Assembly (NCBI GenBank): GCA_037957365.1
Contig: JARHVA010000667.1
Coordinates: 2,558,001-2,622,000 of the forward strand
DNA from: Torreya grandis
Lineage: Eukaryota > Streptophyta > Pinopsida > Cupressales > Taxaceae
Length of the DNA: 64,000 nucleotides
Direction: 5' to 3'
This document shows positions 44,538 through 55,855 of this stretch, in pieces. Numbering within the stretch: position 1 is the stretch's first letter; every line of letters starts with the position of its first letter. The notes beneath the pieces were generated by a model. That model made no database searches and was not told the origin of the DNA. It worked only from the letters and a program-made list of their open reading frames with translations. A program made the translations under genes and the position numbers.

Positions 44538-45250
44538 TGTTAAGTTGTGGAGCTAAAAACTTCACCAAGAGGCCAATTAGGGAGTTACTGAGTGCAAATA
44601 GTAATCGGCATCGGTAGAAGTGTCGATGTCAGTCAGGCAGGGATTGAGGATTAGCCGACGTCGATCAGTAGTAGACTGATAGCAACTAATGTCGGTCACC
44701 TGTGTGCGTGCATGCTTTTGCATGAATTTCTAAAATGCATTTACAGAATTAGATGCATCTAATTCAAGTAGTCTGAGAGTGTTTGCATGTTAAGGCTAGT
44801 TTGAGTCTTGAGTCTGTGTTTCTAATTATTATAATTAGGAGTCTAATTATTGTATGCATGGGATCTTATTTAAGAGACCCATAAGCATGTATTGTAATTA
44901 AGGCAAGTAAAGCACTGAAGCAAGAAGCAAGGTCAAGGAGATCTGTAAGGTGTAAGGTCAAGGAGATCCACTGAAGCATTCAAGGGAGGGGATAGCAACT
45001 CAGGTTGTTGAGTTGGTTGTGTTGAGCAAGGGAGAGAGAGAAGAAGTCCTTGAGGTGTGGCAAGCCTTAGAGGTGAAAGAAGTGGAATCTTCTTTATTGT
45101 AGTTCTTTTGTAGAGTATTTAATACAAGATTGTGTATTGTCTCTCATATTCTGTGTTGTTTCAAGTTTCTAGTTACTTTATCATTCTGGTTCAATTCTGT
45201 GTTTAATTGCTCATAGAAAAGTAATCAATTATGCTTCTACGTTCCTGACA
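44538..45250 (+). repeat. Copia-2 3' LTR
   Basis: TGTTAAGTTGTGGAGC ... GTTCCTGACA. The palindrome cluster is at about 44604-44697 (ATCGGCATCGGT, GTCGATGTCAGTC, GCCGACGTCGATC, ACTAATGTCGGTC). TATA-like TATTTAAG is at 44867-44874. Confidence 0.93.
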
Positions 45251-45255
45251 AGTGG

Positions 45256-46640
45256 CACTCATTTTCTCTTATAGCTGAGGCATGTCCTAAATCATAAGCA
45301 CTCGGTTTAGGATACTATTTATGCAAGTATATTGATTGTGTGGTTAGTTGTATGAAAAACACCATTCTAAATCCTACACTATATTATTTTGTATTGGGAC
45401 AAGGGCTTTGAAGGTGCTACTGGCATCAACCTTCTACGCATAAGGTGCTCTATTATATGTGAGCTTGTTCTATGCATACACACCACCTTAGTAGGGAGAT
45501 ATATTTGACTGGTGTTGTTGAGTGAATGATTTATGTCTAAGGTATTGTACTTTTTATCTTTTGAGGGCAACTAGCTCATTCTTGAAACTTTTCAATAGTA
45601 GTTTCACCTTGTGTAATTCATTAGAAGGAATAGAGTATAAAGCATGTGTTCTTACTATAGTAAGGACATGTGCTATCATGGGTTATGAAATTATTGGGTT
45701 AGGATGAGGTTCTAAAAATATAGGCATTGGGGGTCTAGGTGCAATCTTTCCCACTTAAATCAAGAAATTTTTTGTGCGCACTACAACTTCATAAGCATCA
45801 GTGAGAACTATGCCTCCCATAGATTGAAACATAATTATGATATCATTATTAAGATATTTTAGGAAATAAAATAATGTAATATTAAGAGATGGCTTACAAA
45901 ACACAGGGATTCTATCCCAGACCCTCTAAAATCTCAAATTGAAGTCAACCATCATTTCATGTGGTGCTAGCTTTATAGTCATGAGCTGCTCTATTAGGGA
46001 TAGATGATCACTTCAGTCCTTGAACTGCTTACATAAATCCTCATAAGGCTCATCCCAATTGTGAATGGAGTTCATTTGTAAGCCTTGATACCATTGAATA
46101 TCTTGTCCTTTCAAGGAAGAAGCTAGTAATTTGACTACAACATTGTCTTGAGTGACATGGTATACTACGTAGATATTTATGATATCTTAGATATGTTCTA
46201 TAAGGGAGATCGAATTCTCTCTCATGAAATAGGGAATGCTCTTGAGAGTGGACACTAGAATGTCATCATACTATGCTAGGACTAATTGACTTCCCCCATT
46301 AAAGGGCACAAATACTTGATTCCTTGGTATATCCATGAATGGGATGGGGAATAGACCTCACCTAGAATATAACCTTCAAAATGGTGGTGTGGACTGAGCT
46401 CTAGGTGGATACTATCTTACATCACACCTTCTAACAAGGGATAAGGATACTATATCTCTCCTTTTAGAAGGCACTAGAAGCTCAATGAAATGGAAATCAA
46501 TGCCTCTTGTAGATGATCTTGTTATTCTTAGCATGTAAATAGGGGATTGGTCTTTGCAAACTAGAGGTGTTGGGAGTCACCATGTGCTCTTATTGAGTGT
46601 CTAATACACTTGATATCTAAAAAGAGTAACCAATATTTTA
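45256..46640 (-). pseudogene. gag: Element A gag (decayed)
   Basis: The minus-strand translation near 46100-45800 gives KLLASSLKGQDIQWYQGLQ, WDEPYEDLCKQF and SDHLSLIEQLMTIKLAPHEMMVDFNLRF, matching element C's gag (ALDWYRCL, SDHLSLVEQLTIIKRAPYEVMQDFNMRF at 51650-51830). A downstream segment with PRPPMPIFLE near 45750 parallels 52000-52030. Stops occur throughout. It is separated from the protease by copia-2. Confidence 0.78.
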
Positions 46641-46653
46641 GATTCTTCAATTT

Positions 46654-46672
46654 GGTCCCACTAGGTATGCCT
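46654..46672 (-). other. Element A primer binding site
   Basis: The sense strand reads AGGCATACCTAGTGGGACC, a drifted form of TGGCATGCCCAGTGGGACA found in element C, five bases from the 5' LTR edge. Confidence 0.7.
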
Positions 46673-46677
46673 AAAAC

Positions 46678-48597
46678 TATTATTATTTGAAATGTGCACC
46701 CATGAAATGCTCAATGGCATAAGAAAGCTTTATGGTGGGGCACTGGGTATAGAGGTATTATGGTGCAGCTACACACATGAGCATTGGTTGTCTCACCAAA
46801 ATGATAGAGACATCCCCAAGGCATGGGACCTTTGCACTCCTTAGGATGAGTCTTCAAAGTAGGCCAAATTCCTTTTATTCTAAGTGCACCTAGATTAAGA
46901 TGAGCACATAGACCTAAAGAGTAGAAAGGTAACCTACCACTAGCCTAAACCTAATAACTTCAAGGGAAAGGGAGGGTGAAGGTGAGAAATTTCATGAAAC
47001 AAAAAGAGGGGATGCACCTAAAATAGATTGAGTGCTCTTACTACCATAATGCAATGTAAGTGATTGAGGACAAGACAATATCACACAATTTCTACCAAGT
47101 TATTCTACATATATGAGTACTTCACATAGAGGCATGGGAACATAGTGCCATGATGAGAGGGATGATGAATGGTCCACAAATAACATCAACATAGACTTGA
47201 GTGCACATATAATGCAACCAATAAATTAGCTCTAAGTTTAATGAGGAGGTGCAGGGAATGAATGATTAAAGAGAGGGGTGAAAATTACCCATAGATAGGA
47301 ATCAACAAACATAAAGAGCACATAGATCATTAAAATAACAAAAAAAGGTGAACTTAATTATCATTAGCATACAAAGATTTAGCCAATACAAGTACTCATG
47401 GAGGGAAAATTTCTATAGCGTAAGGCTACTAGAAATGTGTCAAAACTTTCTATAGCTCTAAGTTTAATGAGGAGGTGCAGGGAATGAATGATTAAAGAGA
47501 GGGGTGAACATTACCCATAGATAGGAATCAACAAACATAAAGAGCACATAGATCATTAAAATAACAAAAAAAGGTGAACTTAATTATCATTAGCATATAA
47601 AGATTTAGCCAATACAAGTACTCATGGAGGGAAAATTTCTATAGCGTAAGGCTACTAAAAATGTGTCAAAACTTTTACAATAAAAGAGCTAGTATTTTAT
47701 AGGAGCAATCTAGTTTTACAATAAATTCACCACTTGGGTGATAAATGAAACATTTAATTCTTTTGCAGTGCCACAACCATACTTCTACCAGATGATAGGA
47801 TACAGTTAGTGGTAGGATTGCATTTAGATACATGTGCATTGGGGAATGGAATATTTTCCTACTAGTATCAGAGGGTGGCATGCACTCAAGCTCCAATGTC
47901 AAATAACCTATCTTATATTAATTTATTCTGATAATGCCTCAAACTTGGCTCACCATTTTCAATTTCCTCTTATGTCTAGAAACTACCCGACATGTGTCAC
48001 TTCAATGGGCTCTTGGGAGATACTCCTTGGCTTACTAGATAGGAAAAGTGTAGGTGTGACACATGAAAGGTTGGTGCTTCCCTTGGGATAAATATGAATA
48101 TCTTTGTGTTGAATGAGCATAGTACCACCATGTGGCAATTTTGAAAGAAGGTTGTGTGTTATGCAAGGAAAAGGTGTGGATGTGGAATTTTACATGTGGG
48201 TTTGGAACTTCTTGGAATGGGTGTGAAGATCATCTTGAAGGAGAGCACAAACGAGGATTTAAATATCCTAGGCATGTTAGAGTTATTCTATGTCTGCTTC
48301 TTATTCCATGTTCCTTACTTAAACATTATTGAACCCAGAGTTTACACTCCAAAGATCATGCACTTCTTGATTTGTACACCACCAAATCCTACACATGGAT
48401 ATGCATCAAGTTCCTTATCCTGGTATGGATTATTTTGGCCCTATTGTGCTAACTTATGCATTCATCTAGGGCTCTGGGATAGATGGGAAGTGTTTGCACC
48501 TCTTCTAATTAAAGTACAGGATATTCCATAAGTGTTGATCTTGTATAGGGCTTCAAGAGGTCTTACACTGATTAGGGGGTGACTCAAAAAAGCAATA
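46678..48597 (-). repeat. Element A 5' LTR (1920 bp)
   Basis: Partner of 4718-6408. It ends at 48597 followed by the TSD GTACC. It contains a 226-bp tandem duplication absent from the partner. A plus-strand 125-codon ORF at 48154-48531 is antisense to the element and probably meaningless. Confidence 0.88.
47228..47679. repeat. 226-bp tandem duplication in element A 5' LTR
   Basis: 47228-47453 is repeated at 47454-47679 with only about three mismatches. The other LTR (5274 onward) has one copy. The duplication is therefore much younger than the element. Confidence 0.93.
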
Positions 48598-48602
48598 GTA
48601 CC

Positions 48603-48919
48603 TCTTTGGCCAAAACATATATTACATGTTAACTACATCTTTCATTTAAAGATCATTGACCAAATGCACTAATAGATGGATTTGAGAGTCCATGAAGAAG
48701 GTAGTAAGTTACTTTTCAATTTTAAAACTACATTTGAAATATTTACTTTATCCTACACAATCCTTGCTTTAGATATCTATTTTGAAGATAACCACTTATT
48801 TTTAAAATAATTTAAATCATGCAATTTACTCTAATGTTTCTCATATAGTTGGTTGAGCTATAATTGAAATGAAAAATCATATTTCCTTAATAAATTTTAA
48901 AGTTGATATAGTGCCTTTA
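48603..48919. other. Host flank between elements A and C, no gene seen
   Basis: AT-rich with no ORF or repeat identified. It abuts the TSD of C (GTGAG, 48920-48924). Confidence 0.5.
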
Positions 48920-48924
48920 GTGAG

Positions 48925-51076
48925 TGTTGGCCATTTTTGGCCCACATATGAATCTCTTGCATGGTTTGATGAAACATTAGGTCAAAGGATTAGAAATGGA
49001 TCTGATAGTAGTGTTCAAGGATAAGCTTGAAAGCCAAAAATGTAAATGAAAAATCTCTTTTTCAGCTAAGTCTTTTACTTGTTCATTCTTTCAGAGAACA
49101 AGTGAAAGGTGATTTCTTTTGGGCCCATTTTGGTTTAATTTTCCTTTCAAAAAAATTGTACGAATAATTTCCTTGAAGGATTTGTTTCTCCTTTTAGCTA
49201 AGTGTTCTCTCTTCAAGAGTTTTGTCTCAATTTCCTTCATTCAAGTGTCAGAAAATCTTTGAGAAAATTGTTCTGAAAGAATTGTTCCAATAAAAGGTTC
49301 TGAAAGATATCTTTTAAAGTGAAGTGGCCAAAACAAAAAATTTGAAGGATCATTTTAGGTTTTCCAAAGAGTCACTACCCCTTCCAACGGGACATTTCCA
49401 TTTTAGCTATGAAAATTATCATCAATAGTGGGGGCACTTACAAAAGTCTGGGTCCTTTGCAAAAGGCCTAGGTCCATTACTTAAGGGCTTGTTCACTTTT
49501 CTAGAGGGCCATTGTAATATTTTTTAAGGTCTCAAGAAAAATTTTAAAGGGTATGTTACCCTTTAGGAGGTGCCATTAACAAATATTGAAGGGTCTCTTA
49601 CCCTTCGAGAAAGCCATTGACATAATCTTGAAAGGAAATTTTGGAAAGGTTTCAAATGAATTCCTTCAAACTTTTTGTCTGCAATAAATAAGCTAAGAAA
49701 ATCCCAAGAAAAAAGAGCTTGAAAGGATGTCAAAGACAATGCTGAAATGAAATTCTAAATAAATTGATGATGGGCCCACAAATGTCAAGTTTTATCCTTT
49801 GCAAGTAGTCATTGGCATTTAAAATACCAATAGGAGTTGTGTAACCTATGGACTCACACTATCATAAACAAGATAAGTTCAAGAAAACCAATGTTCTTAG
49901 ATTGGTTTTCCATTTACAAGAAATATCTAGTCTAGGTTTCAAGGCAAGAGCTGGTAGGTGAAGTTAATGGGGAGTCCTCATCCTTTAACATGGCCATCAT
50001 CTTTGACCAATAGTTGACAAATGTATAAGTAGCATGGCTCAGTCAGGTTTATAGATGTAAGAATTTTTTTCCTCATACGTAAGCAAACAAGTGGAGGATG
50101 GCATGGAGATGAAATATAAAGATCAAATAATTAGAAAAGATAGCTCAGGCATTTAAGACATTCCTAAATTTTTCCTTCTTAGTGGACCATGACATCATCA
50201 TCCTTAGCGAGTTTTATCTTCTAGTGTGTTTCTTGACCAATGAGAGGGTTGGAAGACTTTTGGAGCTAATGGCAGTTATTTCATTAGAGAAGGATTAGTT
50301 ATAATTAACCCAAGTGTGGGTGAGAATTCATGGAGGGTGGTTGGATCTCATTTATTGATTTCTATTTTCTCGCCTCTTCTCTTTGGGTCTTCCCCTTGTC
50401 TATATATCTCTGGATTATTTTCAAAAAAAGATATCCTCATTTAACAAGGAAGGACCCTATCAAAATTTGTAAGAAAGACCTTTTTAAGCAATAAAGATTA
50501 TTTTTACCTATCTCTTATTTGAAAATCATGTTTAACAAGCTTGTGCATGATGGCCTTGTGAACAAGTGTTCTTTTATGTCCCTTGTCCTTCCTTCTTACC
50601 TATTTTTAGATATTTTCAGGTTAGTTTTAGGTCTAAACCTGAGCTCTTTCTACCATTAATGGATGCTTGGTGTGAATTTCAAAATTCCTCTCTGCATCAT
50701 ATATGGCTTAGTGAGCCTAATTTATGAAACACTAATGCAAATTAACTAGTTGTGAGGTTGTGTAAGCAGAATTATCTTATGTTGAATTAGTGTTTATTTC
50801 ATGCTTATGTGGGTCACTCTCTATTTATTACATCACCTTTCTTAGTTTAATTTTCCCATTTTATGTTAGCTTTCTCTCCCTTTTCCTTGGTCAAAAATAG
50901 GTTTTAGTGTGTAGGAATACCTAAAGTGAAGCATCTAAGGAGCTCACCTCATTAAAAATCCTAGAGGTTCAACCTCACTACAAGATACCCATAACCTAAG
51001 GTCACTCCAATTTTTTAGTTGGGAGTGATAGGGCCAAAAAAACTCTCCCACAAGGGTATCATTCCATGCTACAACA
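48925..51076 (+). repeat. Element C 5' LTR
   Basis: TGTTGGCCATTTTTGGCCC ... CCATGCTACAACA. The start itself is near-palindromic (TTGGCCATTTTTGGCCCA). GGG/CCC hairpins are near 49545 (AAAGGGTA...TACCCTTT) and 49592 (GAAGGGT...TACCCTTC). TATA-like CTATATATC is near 50400. Confidence 0.92.
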
Positions 51077-51081
51077 ATTTT

Positions 51082-51100
51082 TGGCATGCCCAGTGGGACA
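51082..51100 (+). other. Element C primer binding site
   Basis: TGGCATGCCCAGTGGGACA lies five bases after the 5' LTR. tRNA not assigned. Confidence 0.78.
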
Positions 51101-51203
51101 TTTTCAAGAAAAATTGGTCAAGTTCAATGCTAGTTTGATTAATTTGTAGCAGTTGTAGCTTTCATCTTTTAATATCTAGTGACTCCAAAGAACATTCAAC
51201 AAT

Positions 51204-52980
51204 ATGGTGGTAGAACAGTAACTATCTTTCATGCCAAAGGTGACTACAAGATCAACTTCTATAGGTATTCCTTTTGAATTTGTTGAATTACCTTTAAACT
51301 CAGCAAGAAGGTTAAGGTTTGCCCATACTCACCCATACGTAAGAAACTACTTTACTAAACTAGTCATAAGGTATACCGACATGAGAAGATCCTTGTTAGC
51401 CCCTATTGCTATCATGATTCTTCAAAGAGATTTTGTGGGTTTAAATGGCCAAAGTCCTTTAAATTTGACACAATATGACCCTATGCCAATATTATCCCTC
51501 AAAATCATCTCATATTACATAGAAGACTAAGTTGTTACTCCTAATGAACACATAACAGACATAGCCAATTTTTGAAACATCTATAATGTCACAATAAAAA
51601 ATGTAGTTATTAGGCTATTGGTTGTATCCTTCAAGGGAAAGGCATTAGATTGGTATAGATGCCTAGTTCTTAATTCGATTCAATCATGGGATCAGCAGGG
51701 AACAACCTTATACAAGAGGTTTGAAGATAAGAGTGACCATTTATCACTAGTAGAGCAGCTTACCATAATCAAAAGAGCCCCTTATGAAGTCATGCAAGAC
51801 TTCAATATGAGATTTCAAAAGGCTTGGGAAGAATTCTAGCTTCTATTAGACCATCCCCAAACTTTGCCTTCTTATATTATTTAAAATCTCTAAATAGTGA
51901 CACAACTGTAATGATGCAATCCATGAGAGGGGACATTTTGCCAAGTGCTTGTGAGGTGGCTATCAAAGCTGCAAATTGTCTAGTCCAGGCTGGCAAGCTT
52001 ACTCCTAGACCCCCAATGCCCCTTTTCCTTGAGATCAGACCACCTCTTGTAGTTATCCCCCCACTTAATGTTATCATTCCAATTCCAACTATTATTTTTG
52101 TGCCTTTGCCAAAGCAAGAGAAGGCCTCCACTAATGGATCTAATGACTCCCAAGAGAAAAAGAACTACTTAAAACTGAAGAGCATGCTCCAATCCTTGGG
52201 GAATGATGTGGTCAATGTCAAGAGGCATCAAGCTTATAGCAAGCCATACCAAGTTCCATATCAGCCTCAATATTAGCCTTATCAAGCAAATAGGCCACCA
52301 TATAAATGAGGTTTCTAAGGACAGGGGTAGCCTTATTATACTAGACAACACAATTATAATCCAAATGTTGTAATCCCTTCTAATTCTTTAATTCCTATTC
52401 AAAATAATATGGCTCAAGAGGTTGAAGGAACAATACCTTAGAATCAATATTTTGGGTAATCCATTGTCCAACTAATGGTTCTAACCAAGATTTCAATGAC
52501 CAATGGCAGCAGGCTATTGCTTATGGGTACAATCAAGCTCTTATGGCTCAAGGCATGAAGATCACAATGATGACAAAGATAGAACAACCTCCATAAGAAC
52601 AAAGACTAGATCAAGTATCAAACCAATCAAAAACCATAATGGTTATCAATGAGTAAGAGGAGTGATATGCATCTAATTAGTAGGCCATCCCCAATTTGGC
52701 TCATGTCCCAGTCTCATCAAACACAAGATTCAAAAGAAGGAATATGGGTGACAACTAGGAAGCATTCAAGGAACCTCTTATCACCACTCCTTCATTGATA
52801 AACTAGCATCAGTAGCTCCCAAAACCTAGGCAAAGTTTGGTGGTATGCCAATCAACATTATTGAGAAAATGAAGAAATCTAGCATGAGTTTACCAATGTG
52901 AGCCATGATTTCTATGCCTGGTCAAGTGAATATCCTTCAAGAAGGATCAAGGTCCTCACTAATGCAACCCAAGGTCCTAT
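51204..52980 (+). pseudogene. gag: Element C gag (decayed)
   Basis: The ATG at 51204 reads MVVEQ then a stop, with the same frame open 51231-51530. The Gag core is at 51618-51839 (VVSFKGKALDWYRCL, then SDHLSLVEQLTIIKRAPYEVMQDFNMRF). After a frameshift, 51824-52276 is open and Pro-rich (PRPPMPLFLE). No zinc knuckle is visible. The remainder to the protease is broken and Gln/Asn-rich. Confidence 0.8.
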
Positions 52981-52989
52981 GGGATAAGG

Positions 52990-53614
52990 GTCAAGTAAAG
53001 TGGTCAAGCCTCCTTTGTTCTACATTTCATTAATTATCAGTGATTCTTTGGTGCATAATTGCTTGGTAGATAGTGGGGCTAGCACTTCAGTAATTCTAAA
53101 ATCAATAATAGACTAGCTTGGTTTAAAGTATGAACCCTAATCCAAGGTATTTTTGTAGCTTGATGGATCTTCCACTAAACTAGCTAGTGTTATCAAAGGT
53201 CTCATCTTGACCCTACATGCTTGTCCTAGTGTTTCAATGGCCCAAGATGTGTTGATTCTAGAGGTACCTCCTCATTTTGATTTATGCTTATCTAGAGAAT
53301 TCATAACAAAGCTAGGAGGCTATCTCATAGAAAATTGGTCATACATGGCATTTATAACTAGGTATGGAATTGAGGTATCAATCAAGGCTAAACCCATGGC
53401 ACACTTTCACATTGAACCCCATCAGTTAGATAGTATAAACCTTAATTGTACTATCCTCGATGAGGATGAGTTTATAATTGATCAAGAGCTGAACACTTGT
53501 CCTAAAAAAAATCTAGATTTATTCTTGGATGAGCTATGGGGGGATAATCAATTTCTCAACCCTTTGGAAGGATTTAAAGAAAGAGACATGGGTGTCTATT
53601 TTATACATGAATAA
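52990..53614 (+). pseudogene. Element C aspartic protease
   Basis: PPLFYISLIISDSLVHNC is followed by LVDSGASTSVIL, with DSG intact at 53069-53077. The rest (53207-53614) contains LTLHACPSVSMAQDVLI and LSREFITKLGGYLIENW, then an acidic linker (LDEDEFIIDQE). Stops lie between the two parts. Confidence 0.82.
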
Positions 53615-53623
53615 AATCAACTC

Positions 53624-54140
53624 ATGCCTTCCCTTACTGGACCTAAAGACCTCAATGGTATGTGGAAGTTATTCTTTGATGGTTCAAGGAGAAATAATGG
53701 AGTAGGTGCAGGGGCAATGTTGGTTTCCCCTTTAGATGATAAATTTTTCTCTTCTTATAGGTTTCATTTCAGTTGTTCTTCAAATGTAGTAGAATATGAA
53801 GGCTTAATCCATGGCCTTCAATGGGATAGTACGAAAGGAATCAAGCAGTTGCAAACATATGGGGATAGTGAGCTTATAGTAAACCAAGTTAGGGGCCTAA
53901 ACATTATGAAGAATCCTTTGATGAGGTCCTACAAAAATAGGGTGTGGGACCTAATTGAAGATTTCAAAGCCTTTGACATTTAAGCTATGCAAAGGAACCA
54001 AAATCAACATGCTAACAGGTTGGTAACTATGGGGGCTCAGTTCAACATCCCAAGTAAGCTAAAAGAAGCCAAGGTTTAGCCACATGTCAAGGTGGTGGTG
54101 AGGCCATCAGTACCAAATAATGAGGCCCATTGGTAGATTT
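53624..54140 (+). pseudogene. Element C archaeal-type RNase H located before RT
   Basis: MWKLFFDGSRRNNGVGAGAML has the DGS strand, VVEYEGLIHGLQW the catalytic Glu and TYGDSELIVNQVRG the second Asp. The motif set is that of RVT_3-type RNase H. The frame is open 53624-53983, then continues past a stop as NQHANRLVTMGAQFNI. It is 300 bp upstream of the RT. Confidence 0.9.
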
Positions 54141-54199
54141 TTTAAAATTACAAATAAATTGCTTTTTTCTTACAACAAGAAGTTGAGTTCTCCTCCACC

Positions 54200-55170
54200 A
54201 ACCAAGAAAAGTTTCAACACTAGTATGATGATCAAATCATTCAACTAAAATCTAACAAGATCCCTAAAGGGCTGGTTACCCTTGAAGGCCTTTTCTATGA
54301 GGGAGACCATATGTGGAAAGACAAGGTAGTAATACCAATTGATGAATAAAACTATGAGAGAGTCCTCATCTTCAAGCACAAACTTCTTAAGTTTGGGAAG
54401 GTAAGCAACAATCTGAAAGGCACGTCTTCATTAAACTTTATAAAGAGTTTTCAGACATTTTTGCTTGGGAGTATAACAATCTAAGAGGCTTTGATCTAAA
54501 TTTATCCCAACATACTATAGATCTAGAGGCTAATACTAAGCCTGTGAGGCAAAAGTAGAGACCTGTCAACCCTAAAATAGAAGATCTTATGAGGAAAGAG
54601 CTAGCCAAGTTGATTGAATCCAAGATTATCTTTCCCATCAAACACTCATCATGGGTAGCCAATTCGGCTCCTATAAGGAAGAAAAATGGTGAGATCCATT
54701 TATGTGTTGACTTTAAAGATATAAATAGGGTCTCCTTAAAGGACCATTACCCTCTACCATCCATGGAGTAGCTTCTTCAAATGGTTATAGGTTTAGAACA
54801 TTTTTCTCTTTTAGATGGGTACTCAAGATACAACTAGGTGTTGGTGAAAGAGGAAGATCAATACAACACTACCTTCACCACCAAGTGGAGCACATATTCT
54901 TATCATAAAATGCCTTTTGGATTATCAAATTCTAGGGCCTCTTTTCGAAGGGAAATGGACATGGCTTTCCAAGGGATGCTAAATCAAATGGTGCTAGTCT
55001 ACTTGGAAGACATCACAATTTTCTCCAAGGATGCTAATGAGTACATGGACCACCTGAGGTTAATCTTTGAGAGATGTAGAGAGTATGAAATCTCTTTGAA
55101 TTCCAAGAAATGTGTGTTTTTTATACATGAAGGTAAGTTTTTGGGCTATGTTATTTCAAAATAAGGATTA
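54200..55170 (+). pseudogene. Element C reverse transcriptase
   Basis: After a linker (SNKIPKGLVTLEGLFYEGD, 54250-54305) the RT shows DIFAWEYNNLRGFDL, LIESKIIFPIKHSSWVANS, EIHLCVDFKDINRVSLKDHY, then (54838-55164) TTFTTKWSTYSYHKMPFGLS and the active site LVYLEDITIFSK, where the usual YLDD reads YLED. The YLED change alone would be expected to harm catalysis. Confidence 0.88.
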
Positions 55171-55189
55171 GCTATTGATCCTGATAGAA

Positions 55190-55805
55190 TGAGTGTCATC
55201 TTGGCCTTATCCTTACCCAAGCATAAGAAGGGACTCCAAATTTTCCTTGGGAAAATAAACCTTGTGAGGAGGTTTATACTTGGTTTTTCAAAATTGTCCA
55301 AACCCATCACTACTATGCTTAAGAAGAACCAAGCATTCACTTGGTCAAATGAAGGTAAATCAGCATTTGAGGCTATCAAGTATCCATTTCCCAAGAACCC
55401 ACACTCATGAACCCTAATTTCTCAAGAGATTTCTTATTGTAAGCCTTTGCCAATATTGATAATATATCAGCTATGTTGATGCAAAAGAATGATGAAAGAC
55501 TTGAACAGCCAATAGCTTTTTTTAGTGAAGGGTTGAAAGGATATGAAGTGAGGTATACTTTCATAAAAAAATAAGTCCTTGAAATGGTAAGAAGCCTTAA
55601 AAGATTTAGGCCCATGCTCTCCAATAGTAAAATATATATTATGGTGTCTCATCTTGGAGTGAGAGATTTCCTTCTTAACAAAGACTTTAATGAAAAAAGG
55701 GCTAGTTGGATTACCAAGGTCATGGAGCATGATGTAGAGATCAAGGTCACTAAGCTAGTGAGAGGCAAAGGTTTGTGTGAGCACATGGTTGATGAACTTA
55801 ATTAA
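55190..55805 (+). pseudogene. Element C gypsy-type RNase H (after RT)
   Basis: RT connection (FLGKINLVRRFILGFSKL, FTWSNEGKSAFEAIK) runs into the RNase H after a frameshift near 55400: LMNPNFSRDFLL, MLMQKNDERLEQPIAFFSEGL, LEMVRSLKRFRPML and RASWITKVMEHDVEIKVTKL. This is the normal gypsy RNase H. With 53624-54140 it makes two RNase H domains per element. Confidence 0.82.
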
Positions 55806-55855
55806 AAAAATAGGTTATTTTGGTAATAGAAGATAACTCATAGACGGATGCACTC

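Larger units (their letters stand above)
41206..45250 (+). mobile_element. Copia-2: decayed sister of copia-1, nested in element A
   Basis: The LTRs are 41206-41921 (716 bp) and 44538-45250 (713 bp), TG...CA, with the perfect TSD AGTGG at 41201-41205 and 45251-45255. It has the same layout as copia-1: initiator tRNA-Met primer site, gag-protease with the same truncated end, palindrome array, same polypurine tract, no pol. The LTRs differ strongly from copia-1 in the U3 part but are alignable from the TATA region on. It sits between A's gag and protease. Confidence 0.95.
4718..48597 (-). mobile_element. Element A: Ty3/gypsy (Tat-type) retrotransposon, outermost of the nest
   Basis: The LTRs are 4718-6408 and 46678-48597, bounded by the perfect 5-bp TSD GTACC at 4713-4717 and 48598-48602. 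On the minus strand the order is 5' LTR, primer site, gag, protease, archaeal-type RNase H, reverse transcriptase, second RNase H, integrase, 3' LTR. It is split by element B (in the first RNase H) and by copia-2 (between gag and protease). All coding parts carry stops and frameshifts, so it is inactive. The LTRs are clearly diverged, consistent with its being the oldest layer. Confidence 0.9.

Noticed and set aside
48154..48531. 125-codon plus-strand ORF in element A's 5' LTR, with a similar shorter one at 6014-6235
   Set aside because: The similarity is explained by the two regions being the paired LTRs; the ORF is antisense to the element and its other-LTR copy is much shorter.
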